From Heterohyrax brucei (lineage: Eukaryota > Chordata > Mammalia > Hyracoidea > Procaviidae), in assembly GCA_028571685.1 (NCBI GenBank), contig CM053141.1:135312833-135376832 (forward strand): DNA of 64,000 bases, read 5' to 3'. Each line of letters begins with the position of its first letter. Within the stretch, counting starts at the first letter, position 1. Below the pieces are notes generated by a model. That model searched no databases. It was given only the letters and a program-made list of their open reading frames with translations, and had not been told where the DNA came from. This document shows positions 10,752 through 22,525 of the stretch, piece by piece. The position numbers were made by a program, and so were the translations under genes.

Positions 10752-13700
10752 GTGCTCACAGCTGAGGAAATTGCAACAGATTATATAAACAGCTGACTTT
10801 GGCTCCTAATGAGCCAGGATGCAAACCTTAATAGTTTAGGTGACCATCCAAATGCTCAAGCACTACACTATGTGTTGAGTGAATGAAGAAATGAATGAAC
10901 AAAGAAGTGGCTCCTTCTTCTTCCCTAGTGCTAGGAAAAAAACAGCAATTGGACTGAGTCTTTGTGTTAACTTGATTCTGTTTCTCTTCAGTAGAATCAT
11001 ATTTTTTTAACATCTCAATTACTACCTGATTATAAGCTAGATACTTTGGGGAAGCTGAGTTCACTACTTTCAGTCTCCTAGGTACTGTTTACTACATAGG
11101 AAAGGCAATTTACTCAAATGAAAACCCTGCGAAATGCTACTATGGTAAACTAGAGGAATAATTGCTGTTTATAGATACTGTCTACTGGTAGTAAGGGAGT
11201 AGTTGAGTCACTGAGGGAATCTGGCTTGTTACCAGCCTGGTGTCTAGGACCTCTAGCACTCCCTGCTCATGTGGAGATGGCTGCCGGATGCCACCTGTGT
11301 GTTCATATGGAAGTCTTGCCCAGGAGCGCGTGACAATTCGCTCACCCTGTATTTATAGTCTGCAGTATTAGGTGGGATGGGTGGCAGAGTAATAACTAAT
11401 CTGACAGGAATCAACACTTACCATAATGGCACAGCATTTTCCACTTGAATTTGCACCTGAATTTGTGCCTCTCAGTTCACATAGAAGTGCTAATCATCTC
11501 TTACACAGACAGCAATTTAAAAATCAATCTCTATGTTCATGGAAACATGACATTTAATTCTTGGCTGATGTCACTACCATGGTAGGTGTAAGATCAACTT
11601 CTATTTAAAATTCAGGTAGCTTATGCATTTAATTGTGAAATAGCTCCTAGTTGCAGAGAAGCCTATACCGCTTTCCTAGGATGAGCCTCTCTGAGTTTGC
11701 AAGGACTCTTTCTGTAGCCTTTGTCATGGACAGCCAACTACCTCTTCACCTTAAGACATGTTATCATGAAGATTTTCCATAGAAACATCCAAAGAGGTGC
11801 TGGATTTTTTGCTTAATTTTTTTTTTAATTCACTATTGGGTTATTGAAATAAGCTTTAGTTCCCCTTAAAGTTCATGCTTCTGTTACTCCTAGGATCGGG
11901 GGTGGCAGGTACTAGCAGCACCGATGCTTCTAGTATGGCTGTATAAAGCACTGTCATACCCTGTCCAAGGTTTGAAACTGTGTTGGTTGTTTCATGTGAG
12001 TATAATATCTAACCACTCAAACTAACTTCTGTTGTCTCCTTTGCCAGAGGATATGTAGCTATGTTGCCTTACTCTTCCTCAATATTGGTTATACCCAGTG
12101 ACCTTTTTAAAACAAGACCTTTCCAAAATTGTTTTATTTTTATTTTTAATTTTCCCAGGTGCATATCTGAGCAGAAGCTAAAATTTACCAGTGCATTTGG
12201 TGTCTATTGCTTAGTTTGATACAATTCAAACTTTCATTCCTAGAAGCCACAGATTCCTTTGAAAAGTAATATGCACCTAATATTTTGCATTTCTTTTCTC
12301 CTAACTCCCCGATAATGTTCTCACATAGTAGCTCAGGCAGTTTAGTCCAGGGTGGATTATCCTCTGGGAAAGAAGCTGAACTGGACTCCTTTAACCCTAG
12401 CATTTACTTTCTTGGAAAGGTTTTTAGAGTGGGTGTTCACATGTGTATTTCTGGTCTATTATTGTGACAGTTTTTTTCCGATTATCAAGATTTTCATGTA
12501 TGTAGTAATTTCTTAAAAAGTTTTTGTGTGTGTGCATTTGTGTGTGTTTGCCCACATTATTATATTCAGTCAACTATTGCCTATATTCATTAACTTTTTT
12601 GGTGGCTCTGAACAGGACTAAGTTTTTTGAATAGTGTTGCATGTCTAACACTTCCATTTGTCTCAGCACCTGCTTGAAAGGGCTTTGTAGTTGCTTTATA
12701 CCAATGACCCCGCCTTTTTAAAAAAAATTCTGTTCAGAGCTTTTCTTTGCTGTGTAGGTTTTTATTTTTTTGGGTTATAACTTCTGTCAGCAAGCTCAGT
12801 CCAGGAATTCTCAGTGCTCTTGATAATCTGTGGTACACTTTCTTTTGAAATAAATCAAAACATAAGGTTGTTGTTTGAAGGCAAAAAGCCAAAATACTAC
12901 TAGTTTTTGGAGAGGAAAAGCAAGCAAGAAAATCAGGAGTGGAAGGATTAGATCTAAATTATAAGTTCCATCTTCTGGAAGTTTCATCTGAACCTCCTCT
13001 CAGAGTCCCATTAGGTAGACCCCTCACAGACCCATCTCTCTCTCTCTCTGAAATTTCCTCAGTTGTATCTTCCTATCCTTTTAAATTTCTTCATTAATCC
13101 TAGAGCTACAACTCATTCCACTTTCCTGAATCATACTGTTGACATTGTCAAATTTCCCCTCTCCCTCCCATTCTGCTAGATCATTGGTCCTACTGTGTGC
13201 TGACTTAGATAGTTCATACATTTAATTTGTGTTGATTCATTTCTTTAATTTTGTGCCCAAATGCACATCTCATTTGTCTATTCAATCTTTTGAGCAAGAG
13301 AAAAAAGCAATCTAAATTTCAATTTGAATTGTTTAAGTTATATTTATAATATTGAAGAGTTGATCCAGGCTAAAGGTTGAAGTGGAGAATAGTCTGTCTG
13401 CTTTTCTGGCTGTCTACATTAGTGATGCCTATTTTCATCTAAAGCTTTTGAATGAATGGAGAGTAACTCATTGAAATATGAGGCAAAGATTTGAGAATAA
13501 TATTTGGAAAAAATGTTTCCCTTAATAGTGTTGCATTATGACCTATCTAAACCTGTAAGTTTTCCTTGAACAATGATCTCTAATCCTTTTTAACTAGGCA
13601 CCTTTATTAGCAAAACAAAACAAAACAAAACATTTTGGGCATGCAATCCACATATGCTTATGTGAATTATTTATGAGTATTGCTTTTACTATGTTGTACA

Positions 13701-13844
13701 CATTATAAAGCACAAAATCCAGAATTAAAAATGAATGAAATAAAGAATAAATTAAAAAACAATGAAATTCTAATAGTTTTCCCTCATACCAATGGATTAT
13801 TGAAGCATCTCTGGTATACTTATATCCTGTTATAGAGAGCACTA
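10752..13844. other. No recognisable gene or clear repeat
   Basis: About 3 kb with no feature I can support. Small simple repeats occur: TG-rich near 12520-12550, (TC)n at 13032-13049, and (CAAAA)n at 13612-13632. Open frames are under 85 codons and unremarkable. Confidence 0.45.
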
Positions 13845-14463
13845 AGTGCTGTCCATTTCACCTTCTGAATTTATCTCAAATCACTTCTCCATTCCCATGA
13901 CTACAGCCTTAGGTCAGAATTTCATTAATAGTAATCTGTATTATCTTGCTAGTACTCTCACTTTCTTCATTTCTTTTCCTCCAGTCCATGCTTTGCACAG
14001 TGTCCTAGATTCTGTTTCCAAAACTAGACTTCAGTCTTTGCTCAAGGCCTTCAGTGGCTCCACTTGCTTATAGAACAGTTTCAACAGATCTGTCTGTGCT
14101 TACATTTCTTAGTTTCCTTGTGTCCTTTCCCATCTAACTTGTGGTTATGTCAAGTTGATTACAGTATTTTGAAAGCAGTACAATCTATTTCTTTTTCTTT
14201 TCAACACTGTATGTGATGTTTTGTCTTTTGGAGATGGCCTCTTTCTTTGTCTACCTGGAAAGCCTCAATATTCAGCTTAAATATCACTGTTTTTGGAAAG
14301 TTGCTTTTGCTTCCCTTTGTAGAACTAATCACTTGCCTTTCTTGATTCCCTAAATGCCTCTTTGCATCAAAGTAGGGCAGTACCTTATCCTTTAAATAAT
14401 TTCTTCCCAGGTCTATGAGTTCCTAAATGAGGAAACTCTATTCCTTTCTTGGATTATAACTAT
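13845..14463 (+). repeat. L2 LINE fragment
   Basis: The order 'TTTGCTCAAGGCCTTCAGTGGCTCC', then a long diverged middle, then 'TACCTGGAAAGCCTCAATATTCAGCTTAAATATCAC' and 'GGTCTATGAGTTCCTAAATGAGG' follows the L2 3' region. It is diverged, with approximate ends. Confidence 0.5.
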
Positions 14464-14467
14464 CATA

Positions 14468-14626
14468 GGTTGACACCCTGGTAATGAAGCAACTAAGAGT
14501 TTGGCTGCTAAATAAAAGATTGGCACTTCTTGATAGCCATATAGGGAATTTCTACTCTGTTGTATAAGTTTGCTATGATTAGCAATTGACTCAGTGGCAA
14601 ATTTTTTTTTTTTTTTTTTTTTTTGG
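14468..14626 (+). mobile_element. AfroSINE, degraded, ending in a T-run
   Basis: The head 'ACACCCTGGTAATGAAGCAACTAAGAGTTTGGCTGCTAA' and body 'GGGAATTTCTACTCTGTTG' are followed by the tail 'CTATGATTAGCAATTGACTCAGTGGCAAA' and a run of about 24 T (14602-14625). Some AfroSINE tails end in TTTTGGTTTT-like sequence, which fits this T-run. Confidence 0.7.
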
Positions 14627-16163
14627 TATTACATGTTAGGCATAGAGGAGACATAAAAATTGGTAAGTGACAAATAAATAAGGTTATAAATAAAGAGAGT
14701 TAATGTATAAGTTAATTTAACAAATAAAAAATTTAATTTGCTCTTCTGTGTCAAGAGCTTGAAACCATCAATTTTACCTTCAGAACAAGAAAAAAAAATC
14801 CGAATTTAGAGACCATCTGAAGAACAGATTTGACACACTGAACACTAATGACCAAAGATCATACAAGTTGTGGAAGGACATCAAAAACATCATACAGGAA
14901 GAAAGCAGAAAGTTGTTAAAAAAAACACAAAAGAAAAGGTCAAAATGGATGTCACAAGAGACTCTGAAACTTGCTCTTGAACATCAAGTAGCTAAGAAAA
15001 AAAGGAAGAAATGATGAAGTAAAAGAGCTAAACAGAAGATTTCAAAGAGTGGCTTGAGAAGACAAGGTAAAGTAGTATAATGAAATCTGTGAATACCAGG
15101 AGATAGAAAACTAGAAGAGAAAAATACACTTAGCATTTCTGAAGCCAGAAGAACTGAAGAGAAAATTCAAACCTTGCATTGCAGTATTGAAGGATTCTTC
15201 AGGGAAAATATTGAACAATGCAAGAAACATCAAAAGAAGATGGAAGGAATACTGTACCAAAAAGAACTGGTCAACATTCAACCATTTCAGAAGGGAGCAT
15301 ATGATCATGTGTTGATGGTATGGAAGTAAGGAGTCTAAGATATACTTAAGGCACTGGTGAAAAACAAAGCTTGAGGATATGGCAGATTTCCAACAGATAT
15401 TTCAACACACAGATACAGTGCTGGAAGTATTCACTCATCTATGCCAAGAAATTTGGAAGACAGCTACCTGGCCAACCAACTGAAAGAGATACATATTTAT
15501 GCCCATTCAAAGAAAAATGATCCAACAGAATACAAAAATTATAGCATGTCGCTAATATCAAACACAAGTGAAAGTTTTCTGAAAATCACTCATAAGTGGC
15601 TGCAGCAGTACACTGACAGAGAACTGCTAGACAATCAAACCTGACACAGAAGAGTATGTAAAAAGAAGAATATCATGCTGATGTCAGATGGATCCTGTCT
15701 GAAAGCAGAGAATACCAGAAAGATGTCTACCTGTGTTTTATTGACTACGCATAGGCGTTAGACTGTGTAGATCATAACAAATTATGGATAACACTGAGAA
15801 GAATGGGAGTTCCCGAACACTGAACTGTGCTTGTGAGGAGACTGTACATAGACCAAGAAGCAGTCATTCAAACTTAACAAGGGAATACTGTGTAGTTTGA
15901 AGACAGGAAAGACAAATGTCAGGGCTGTATCCTTTTACATGCATATTCCAGGTACATGATGAGTAAATGATCCAAGAAGTCGGAATATATGAAGAAGTAC
16001 ATGGCATCAGGATTTGAGGAAGTCTTATTAGCAACCTGCAATATGCAAGTAATGCAACCTGGCTTGCTGATAATGAAGAGGTCTTGAAACAGTCACTGAT
16101 GAAGATAAACAATATAGGCTTCAATACGGATTACACCTCAACGTAAAACCAAAAGAAAACAAA

Positions 16164-16322
16164 CAAAAACCGATGCCGTCAAGTCAATTCTGACTGAGAA
16201 CAACTATACAGGACAGACTAAAACTGTCCTATTTGTTTTCCAAACAGCACTTGGTAGATTTCAACTGCTGACCTTTTGGTTAGAAGCCATAGCACTTAAC
16301 GACTATAACACCAAGGCTTCCC
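16164..16322 (-). mobile_element. AfroSINE inside RTE (second unit of a pair)
   Basis: The plus strand reads tail to head: 'CCGATGCCGTCAAGTCAATTCTGACTGAG', then 'CAACTGCTGACCTTTTGGTTAGAAGCCATAGCACTTAACGAC' and 'CCAAGGCTTCCC'. The left target duplication AAGAAAACAAA lies at 16153-16163 and its partner at 16501-16511, outside the neighbouring SINE. Confidence 0.85.
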
Positions 16323-16332
16323 TTCAACATGA

Positions 16333-16500
16333 CTGACCAACAAATCCAGGGCCATTGAGTTGATTTCAATTTATGGCAGCCTTACAGCACAGAGTAGAAC
16401 TGCTCCATAGAGCTTACAAGGAACACATGGTGGATTTGAACTGCCAGCCTTTTGGCTAGCAGCCATAGCATTTAACCACTGTGCCACCAGGGTTTCCCTT
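16333..16500 (-). mobile_element. AfroSINE inside RTE (first unit of a pair)
   Basis: Sequence runs from 'CCAGGGCCATTGAGTTGATTTCAATTTATGGC' through 'AGAGTAGAACTGCTCCATAGAGC' to 'TTAACCACTGTGCCACCAGGGTTTCCC', a well-kept short-type AfroSINE. It shares one flanking duplication pair with the unit at 16164-16322, so the two may have arrived as a dimer. Confidence 0.9.
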
Positions 16501-17165
16501 AAGAAAACAAAAATTCTTACAAATGGACCAGTAAGCAACACCACGATTAGTGGAGAAAAGATTGAGATTATCAAAGATTTCGTTTTACTTGAGGTTACAG
16601 TCAGTGCCCATGGAAAGAGCAGTCAAGAAATGCAAAGAACACATTGCACTTGGCAGATATGCAGAAAAGTTCTTTCAGGTGTTCAAAAATGGGACGTTGA
16701 ATACTAACATGTGCCGGACGCAGCCACAGTACTTTCAATCACCACATATGTATGTGAAAGATGAATGGGATATGGGGAAGACCGAAGAGTTGATGCCTTT
16801 GAATTATGGTGTTGGCAAATTATATTGAACCTGCCATGAACTTCTAGAAGAACACACAAATCTGTCTTGGGAGAAATACAGCCAGAATGCTCCTTAGCAA
16901 CAAGAATGGCAAGACTTCATCTTCTGTTCCTTGGACATGGTATCAGGAGTGACCAGTCCTTGGAGAAAGACATCATGCTTAGTACAGTAGAGAGTCAGAG
17001 AAAAAAGGAAGACCCTCAGTGAGATGGACTGACACAATAGCTACAACAAGGGACTCAAGCATAACAATGATTATGAGAGTGGCACGAGACTGGGTGTGTT
17101 TTTTTCTGTTATACATAGGACTGTATGAGTCAGAATTGACTTGATGTCACCTAATAGCAACAGTG

Positions 17166-18203
17166 ATAAAGACAATGTGATATTAGTGAAAGAATAGACA
17201 AATAGACCAGTGGGACAGAATAGAGAACTCAGAAATAGATCCACAGAAATATAATAAATTGATTTTTGACAAAGGAACAAAGGCACATCAAAGGAGAATG
17301 GTCTTTTCAACAAATTATGCTGGAACCAATGGACACCCACAAACAAAGCAATAAAAAATATGTATAGACACAGAGCTTACATACTTCACAAAAACTAACT
17401 CAAAATGGATTGTAAACTAAATGTAAGGTGCAAAACTATACAACTTCTAGAAGACAGTAGGATAAAATCTAGGTGACCCTGAATTTGATGATAACTGTCT
17501 AGATGTGACACCAAGACCACAACTCTTAAAAGAAAAAAAAAACCAGTTGTACTTAATTAAAATAAGGATGTCTTCTCTGTGAAAGACACTGTTAAAATGA
17601 AAAGGTCAATCATGTATTGGGGAAAAAATTGTAAAACATGTATCTTATAAAGGATTTCTACTCAAAATATAAAAAGAATTAATGTTTACCAGAGGTAGGA
17701 AGGGAGAGTACTGTTTAGTAAGAAATATCTACTCATAATGACATGAAATTTGGCAATGATTATAGTTAATGATTGTACAGTGGGTTTAATGTTGTTGATG
17801 TCACTGAATTCCATACTTGAAAAATAATTGAATTAGAAAATGTCATGTTGACTATACTTTTACAACAAAAAAGTAATAAAACAAAATATAGGAAGAACTT
17901 TTAAAATTCAACAAGACAATCCAATTGCAAAATGTGCAAACGACATGAACAGAAACTTTACTAAAGAAGATACACAGATGACAAATAAGCATATCAAAAA
18001 ATGCTCAGTATCATATGTCTTTAGGGAACTGAAAATTAAAACAATGAAATACCATACCACATTTGTTAGAATGGTGAAAATCCAAAATGCTGACACCAAA
18101 TGTTATTGAAGATGTGTAGCAACAGAACTCTCAGTTATAGCTAGCGAAAATGCACAATTGTGTAGCTGATTCAGAAGATGGTCTGGAGCTTATGTGCTTT
18201 GAA
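17166..18203 (+). repeat. Old L1 (ORF2 3' half), first segment
   Basis: L1 ORF2 landmarks in order: 'AATAGACCAGTGGGACAGAATAGAGAACTCAGAAATAGA', 'TTGATTTTTGACAAAGG', 'AATGGTCTTTTCAACAAATTATGCTGG' and, near 17900-18060, 'GTGCAAACGACATGAACAGAAACTTTAC'. Many stops. It continues at 18433-18586, 19165-19530 and 19703-19826 between later insertions. Confidence 0.75.
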
Positions 18204-18432
18204 CCTTTTATCCAGAAGCACCGATCCCTGGGGAATGACATCATGCTCGAGAAAGTAGAGGGTCAATGGAAAAGAGAAAGACTCTCGGGGAGATGGATTG
18301 ACACAGTGACTGCGACAATGGACTCAAGCCTAATAATGTTGTGAGGATGGCTCAGGCCCTGCCAGTGTTTCATTCTGTTGTACACAGGATCCTACTATGA
18401 GAACCAACTTGATGACACCTAACAACAACAAT
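18204..18432 (+). mobile_element. RTE LINE 3' end, 5'-truncated, inside L1
   Basis: The blocks 'CCGATCCCTGGGGAATGACATCATGCT', 'GAGGGTCAATGGAAAAGAG', 'AGATGGATTGACACAGTGACTGCGAC', 'TTTCATTCTGTTGTACACAGG' and 'TGATGACACCTAACAACAACAATA' form the RTE 3' end in order. Confidence 0.85.
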
Positions 18433-18586
18433 AAACAGAATTCACCATTCATACTCCTAGATGAAAACACACATCCATGTAACAACCTACACACAGATGT
18501 TCATAGTGGTTTATTCATAATTGCCAAAAATTTCAAGCAAGCAAGATGTTCTTTGATAGGTAAATGGACAAATTTAGATACATTTA
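18433..18586 (+). repeat. Old L1, second segment
   Basis: This resumes the L1 with 'CAGAATTCACCATTCATACTCCTAG' and 'GATGTTCATAGTGGTTTATTCATAATTGCC', corresponding to the ORF2 C-terminal region, until the LTR at 18587. Confidence 0.7.
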
Positions 18587-18974
18587 TGCTGTTGTGGATT
18601 GAATTAAGCCTCCCCAAAATACGCTAACGTTACATCCCTAATCCAATGTAAAGGTATTTTTCTCAAGAGATAAAAGGAAAGGGAAGTGAGCAGAGAGTTG
18701 GGGACTTCACGCTACCAAGACAGCAGTGCCAGGAGCTGAGCATGTCCTTTGGACTTGAGGTTTCTGTGCTGAGATGCTCCCAGACAAAGGGAAGACTGAT
18801 ATATCCATTGTAAGGATCTTCCTCCAGAGCCAACAGAGAAAGAAAGCCTTCCCCTGGAGCTTGCACCCTGAATCTGGACTTCTAGCTTACTGTGCTGTGA
18901 GATAATAAACTTCTCTTTGTTAAAGCCATTCACTTGTGCTATTTCTGTTATAGCAGCTCTAGATGACTAAGACA
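18587..18974 (+). mobile_element. Solo LTR, MaLR/ERVL-like, second copy
   Basis: It begins TGCTGTTGTGGATTGAATTAAGCC and ends CTAGATGACTAAGACA. Relative to the copy at 2958-3469 it lacks about 130 nt in the 5' half, with the same CAAGACAGCAG..CCAGGAGC, TTCCTCCAGAGCC and TTAAAGCCATTCACTTG blocks. AATAAA lies near 18903. I could not assign a clean 5-bp target duplication. A TA repeat (18978-18998) follows. Confidence 0.75.
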
Positions 18975-18998
18975 CACATTATATATATATATATATAC

Positions 18999-19163
18999 CC
19001 CAAACGAAAAACTTGTTACCATAATTCCGACTCATGGTGATCCTATAGGGCAGAGGAGAACTGCTACATATGGTTTCAAGGAGCAGCTGGTAGATTCAAA
19101 CTGCTGACCTTTTGGTTACAGCAGCTGAACTATTAACCAGTACACCATCAGGATTCTCAGCAG
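18999..19163 (-). mobile_element. AfroSINE (short type)
   Basis: Plus strand: 'CCAAACGAAAAACTTG', 'TTCCGACTCATGGTGATCCTATAGGGCAGAGGAGAACTGC', 'AACTGCTGACCTTTTGGTTACAGCAGCTGAAC', 'CACCATCAGGATTCTC'. This is tail-to-head order. Confidence 0.85.
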
Positions 19164-19164
19164 A

Positions 19165-19530
19165 GTATTATTGAACAATAAGAATAAATTATCTATCAAC
19201 CAGTGAAACCCATGGAGGAACCTTAAATGCTTATTGCTAAGTGAAAGAAGTCTGTAAAAGCTACATACTTATGATTTTAACTACCTGCCATTCTAGAAAA
19301 AGCAAAGCTACAGACAGTAAATACACCAGTGGTTGTCTGGGCTTCAGCAGGAAGAAGAAATAAATGGCATTTTTAAGGCAGTGAAATTTTTCTGCATGAT
19401 ACAGTAGTGTTAAATACATAAATTTTCCAAAAGTGATAGGGCAGTACAACATGAATTATGAACCCAAATGTAATCTATAGATTTTAGTTACCAGCACTGT
19501 ATCACTGTAACAACTGCACCACAAGGACAC
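19165..19530 (+). repeat. Old L1, third segment (end of ORF2 and 3' UTR)
   Basis: Blocks 'TATTATTGAACAATAAGAATAAATTAT', 'TGCTAAGTGAAAGAAGTC' and 'ACTACCTGCCATTCTAGAAAAAGCAAAG' are typical of the L1 ORF2 end and early 3' UTR of old families. Confidence 0.65.
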
Positions 19531-19531
19531 C

Positions 19532-19702
19532 GAGAAACCAAACCCAACCCACTGCCATCAAGTTGATTCCAACTCATAGCTACTCTATAGGACAGAGCAG
19601 AGTTGCCTCATACAGTTTCCAAGGAACACCTGGTAGATTTGAACTGCTGACCTTTCAGTTAGCAGGTATAGCACTTAACCACTATGCCACCAGGGTTTCC
19701 AT
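19532..19702 (-). mobile_element. AfroSINE (short type)
   Basis: Well preserved: 'AACCCAACCCACTGCCATCAAGTTGATTCCAACTCATAGC' to 'CACTATGCCACCAGGGTTTCC'. Flanks carry an imperfect duplication (AAGGACAC on the left, AAGAACAC on the right). Confidence 0.9.
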
Positions 19703-19826
19703 AAGAACACTTTCTTCCTGTAACCGTGTACAGGAAGAAAAACAGTATATAGGAACTCTCTTACTTTCTGTACAATTTTTCTTTAAACTTAAACTTCTCT
19801 GAAAATAAAGTCCAGTAAAAAGAATT
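19703..19826 (+). repeat. Old L1, 3' end
   Basis: 'TATATAGGAACTCTCTTACTTTCTGTACAATTTTTC' followed by 'CTCTGAAAATAAAGTCC' is the standard 3' terminus of old L1M families. It contains a perfect 12-bp hairpin (19711-19740). Confidence 0.75.
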
Positions 19827-20019
19827 GTTGACAATGACAGAAGTATTCAGGTTGGTGGTGTCTGATAAAAAACAAATAAGCACACATTTCAACATTTGTA
19901 TAAAAACTTCAATAATGTGTATGAAAAAAGTCATCTTATCTAGTTTCCATTATTTTTCATAGCTTATCAGCTTTAAGTCCACTTTCAAAATTTTACCTCC
20001 TATATTGCCCAGACAACAT

Positions 20020-20285
20020 AATTAATAATGATAATAAATAACATTTATGAGTATTTATTATGTGCCTGGCACTGTGACAAATGACTTATCAAAAGATCTA
20101 ATTGATCCATCACACAGCCCTCTGAAGTAGTAGTATTCTCTCCATCTCACATGTGGGAAATTCAGTGATGTTCTGAAGAGCATTGGGGGACTCTTCAATA
20201 AGAGAAAAAAAGGAGAAAATTTTGACAGAGATTCCAAGTGCAGAGTCTTAACCCAGATATTCTGCTGCCTTGAGGCCATATATCA
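20020..20285 (-). repeat. MIR SINE (antisense)
   Basis: 'GAGTATTTATTATGTGCCTGGCACTGTG' followed by 'CACACAGCCCTCTGAAGTAG' and 'CCATCTCACATGTGGGAAATTCAG' is the antisense MIR layout. Confidence 0.7.
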
Positions 20286-21563
20286 CCACATTTTTTTCAG
20301 AATATCTACCCTGACATTCAGTTCTTTCCACTGCTAGATTGGAATATTTCCACTGCTCTTATGATAGCTGCAAGTGAAATGTGTCATAAATATCATGGTT
20401 TTATATTTTGTATTTCCCATAAAGTTTCTAAGATCAGAAACTGTTTGAAAGTCTCTAGACCAGACTGTTTATCTGTAAGTGAAATGATTTGTTTCACTGA
20501 ATGGCTTGGCTTCACTGTATTTTGCTTCCACTAGCAGCAGGTCTTGCCTGGCGTTATCCTCTTTCATGGCTGAAATGCATGCTGCTGCGTATTAGTTGTT
20601 TATTTGTTTGTATTTGCTGTGGCTAACCCTTACTACATTAACAATCTCAGCTGAAATCTATACTAAATTCCTCGCCACCTGATCATTCTTCATGGATACC
20701 ATAATTGGATAGGCCAGGTAAAAAGGTGGACCAAGAGACAGCTTACAAAATGGTGTTTGCTTTACATTATGCCAAAGTACTTGTTAATTTATTAATTGAA
20801 AAATTACAGGCCATATGATACTCATTATGAACAAGCAGCAAAGATGATAGAAGGGAAGTTGAACTGACAGAATTGAATGATATCCAATAAATATGAAATA
20901 TATAAAATTCTGTTCATGTGTTCAACTGCAAAAAGGTTCACAGGTGCTACAGTAATTATTTCTTAGGGATTCATCATAAATCATTGCTTCATAAAGTATG
21001 TGACTATTTCACGAAGTACCCTAAGCATAATTTGCTCCTCTGAAAATAAAAATGAAAAAGACTTTTTATTTTTCAGAAATTTAATAGAAACTATCTACAA
21101 CCCAGAGTAAAAGCATATTGGAAGCAAACTGTATTTCACATTTGATAAAGGAAATGTTTGAAAGGTTCCTTTTGAAAATGTAAGTTGTTGATTTAGATTC
21201 ATTTATCAGTGTCTCTGTTAAACAATATTTAATTCACTGTCTTAAACACATGGGACAGTAGTCTCCACAAAGCAAATCAAATAGATCTCTGCTCACTAGA
21301 ATCATACACACTGTAACAGATACAGTGAAATTACAGAGTAGGGGATAAACACTCAGTTGAAAAATTTTGAGATACGATTATATGGTCAATTAATGAGTAA
21401 TCCCTGTTTAGACTTTGTTTTCTTAATATCTGAAGGATGTTTGGTAACCATATCATCATTAAGAGTTCAAAAGGAGCTACCACTTACATTTTGTTTTCAT
21501 TTAAATAGTAAAGCTTCATGAATAAAAAGGAATTTCAAGAGGTTCTGGAATAATAACAGAGGA
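20286..21563. other. No recognisable feature
   Basis: AT-rich, unique-looking sequence with no exon or repeat family that I can name. Confidence 0.4.
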
Positions 21564-21574
21564 AGAGAGACATA

Positions 21575-21731
21575 AAACCCACTGCTATCGAGTAAATTCC
21601 AACTCATAGCAACGTTATAGATCAGAATATATCTGCCCCATAGAGTTTCCAAGGAGTGCCTGGCAGATTTGAGCTTCCAACCCTTAGGTTAGCAGCCATA
21701 ACACTTAACCACTACACCACCAGGGTTTCCA
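21575..21731 (-). mobile_element. AfroSINE (short type)
   Basis: 'AACCCACTGCTATCGAGTAAATTCCAACTCATAGCAACG' to 'ACCACTACACCACCAGGGTTTCC'. Flanked by AGAGAGACATA (21564-21574) and AGAAAGACATA (21732-21742), a one-mismatch target duplication. Confidence 0.9.
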
Positions 21732-21763
21732 AGAAAGACATATAGGGATAAAAAAAAGACATG

Positions 21764-22524
21764 AAGTTGTTGTTGTTGCTATTGGGTGCCATCAAGTTGC
21801 TTCTGATTCCTAGCAAGCCTATGCACTACAAGATGAAACACCACCCAGTCTTGTGCATGCCCACAACTGTTTTTATGCATAAGCCCATTGTTGCAGCCAC
21901 TGTGTCAGACCATCTCGTTGAGGGTCTTCCTCTTTTTCACCGACCTTCCACTCTACCAAACATGATGTCCTTCTCCAAAGATTGATCCCTCCTGACAACA
22001 TGTTTTGCCGTCTTTGCTCCCAAGAAATACTCTGGTTGTATTTCTTTCAGAAAAGATCTTTTGGTTCTTTTGGCAGTCCATGCTACATTCAACAATCTTC
22101 TCCAACACTACAGCTCAAAGGCATCAGTTCTTCTGTCTTTCTTCATCATTGTCCAGGTTTCACATGGCTTGGTTCAGGCACACCGTAGTGTTCCAGGTAA
22201 TACCTTTACTTTTTTAACACCTCAAAGAGGTCTTTTGCAGCAGATTTTCCCAATGCAATGCATCTTTTGATTTCTTGACTGCTGCTTCCATGGGTGCTGA
22301 TTGTGAACCCAAGTAAAATGAAATTCTTGACAACCTCAATCCTTTCTCCATTTATCATGATGTTGCTGGTCCAGTTGTGAGAATTTTTGTTTTCCTGATT
22401 TTGAGGTGTAATCCATACTGAAGGCTGTGGTCTTTAATCCTTATCAGTAAGTGTTTCAAATTCTCTTCACCCCCAGCAAGCAAGATTATGTCGTCTGCAT
22501 AACGTAGGTTGTTAATGAGACTTC
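21764..22524 (-). mobile_element. RTE/BovB-class LINE, 5'-truncated copy
   Basis: The plus strand starts with the inverted tail 'GTTGTTGTTGCTATTGGGTGCCATCAAGTTGCTTC' and runs back through the C-terminal region to 'GTCGTCTGCATAACGTAGGTTGTTAATGAGACTTC'. That is the complement of the RTE segment spanning the YADD box (read as YADD on the minus strand, 22491-22502). Length and 5' edge are similar to the copy at 5919-6695. Stops and indels break the frame. Confidence 0.85.
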
Positions 22525-22525
22525 A

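Larger units (their letters stand above)
14790..17165 (+). mobile_element. RTE/BovB-class LINE, 5'-truncated, carrying two SINEs
   Basis: The copy starts at the GAATTTAGAGACCATCTGAAGAA block between endonuclease and reverse transcriptase and runs to the family 3' end ('GAGTCAGAATTGACTTGATGTCACCTAATAGCAACAG'). The RT domain is broken: the first catalytic box has a TAG stop (IDYA*ALDCVDH near 15744-15775), and the YADD box reads YASN (near 16038). Further stops and indels follow. An AfroSINE pair with 11-nt target duplications sits at 16164-16500. No product is possible. Confidence 0.85.

Noticed and set aside
13612-13632. CRISPR-like or regulatory direct repeat
   Set aside because: It is a plain (CAAAA)n simple repeat in mammalian DNA.
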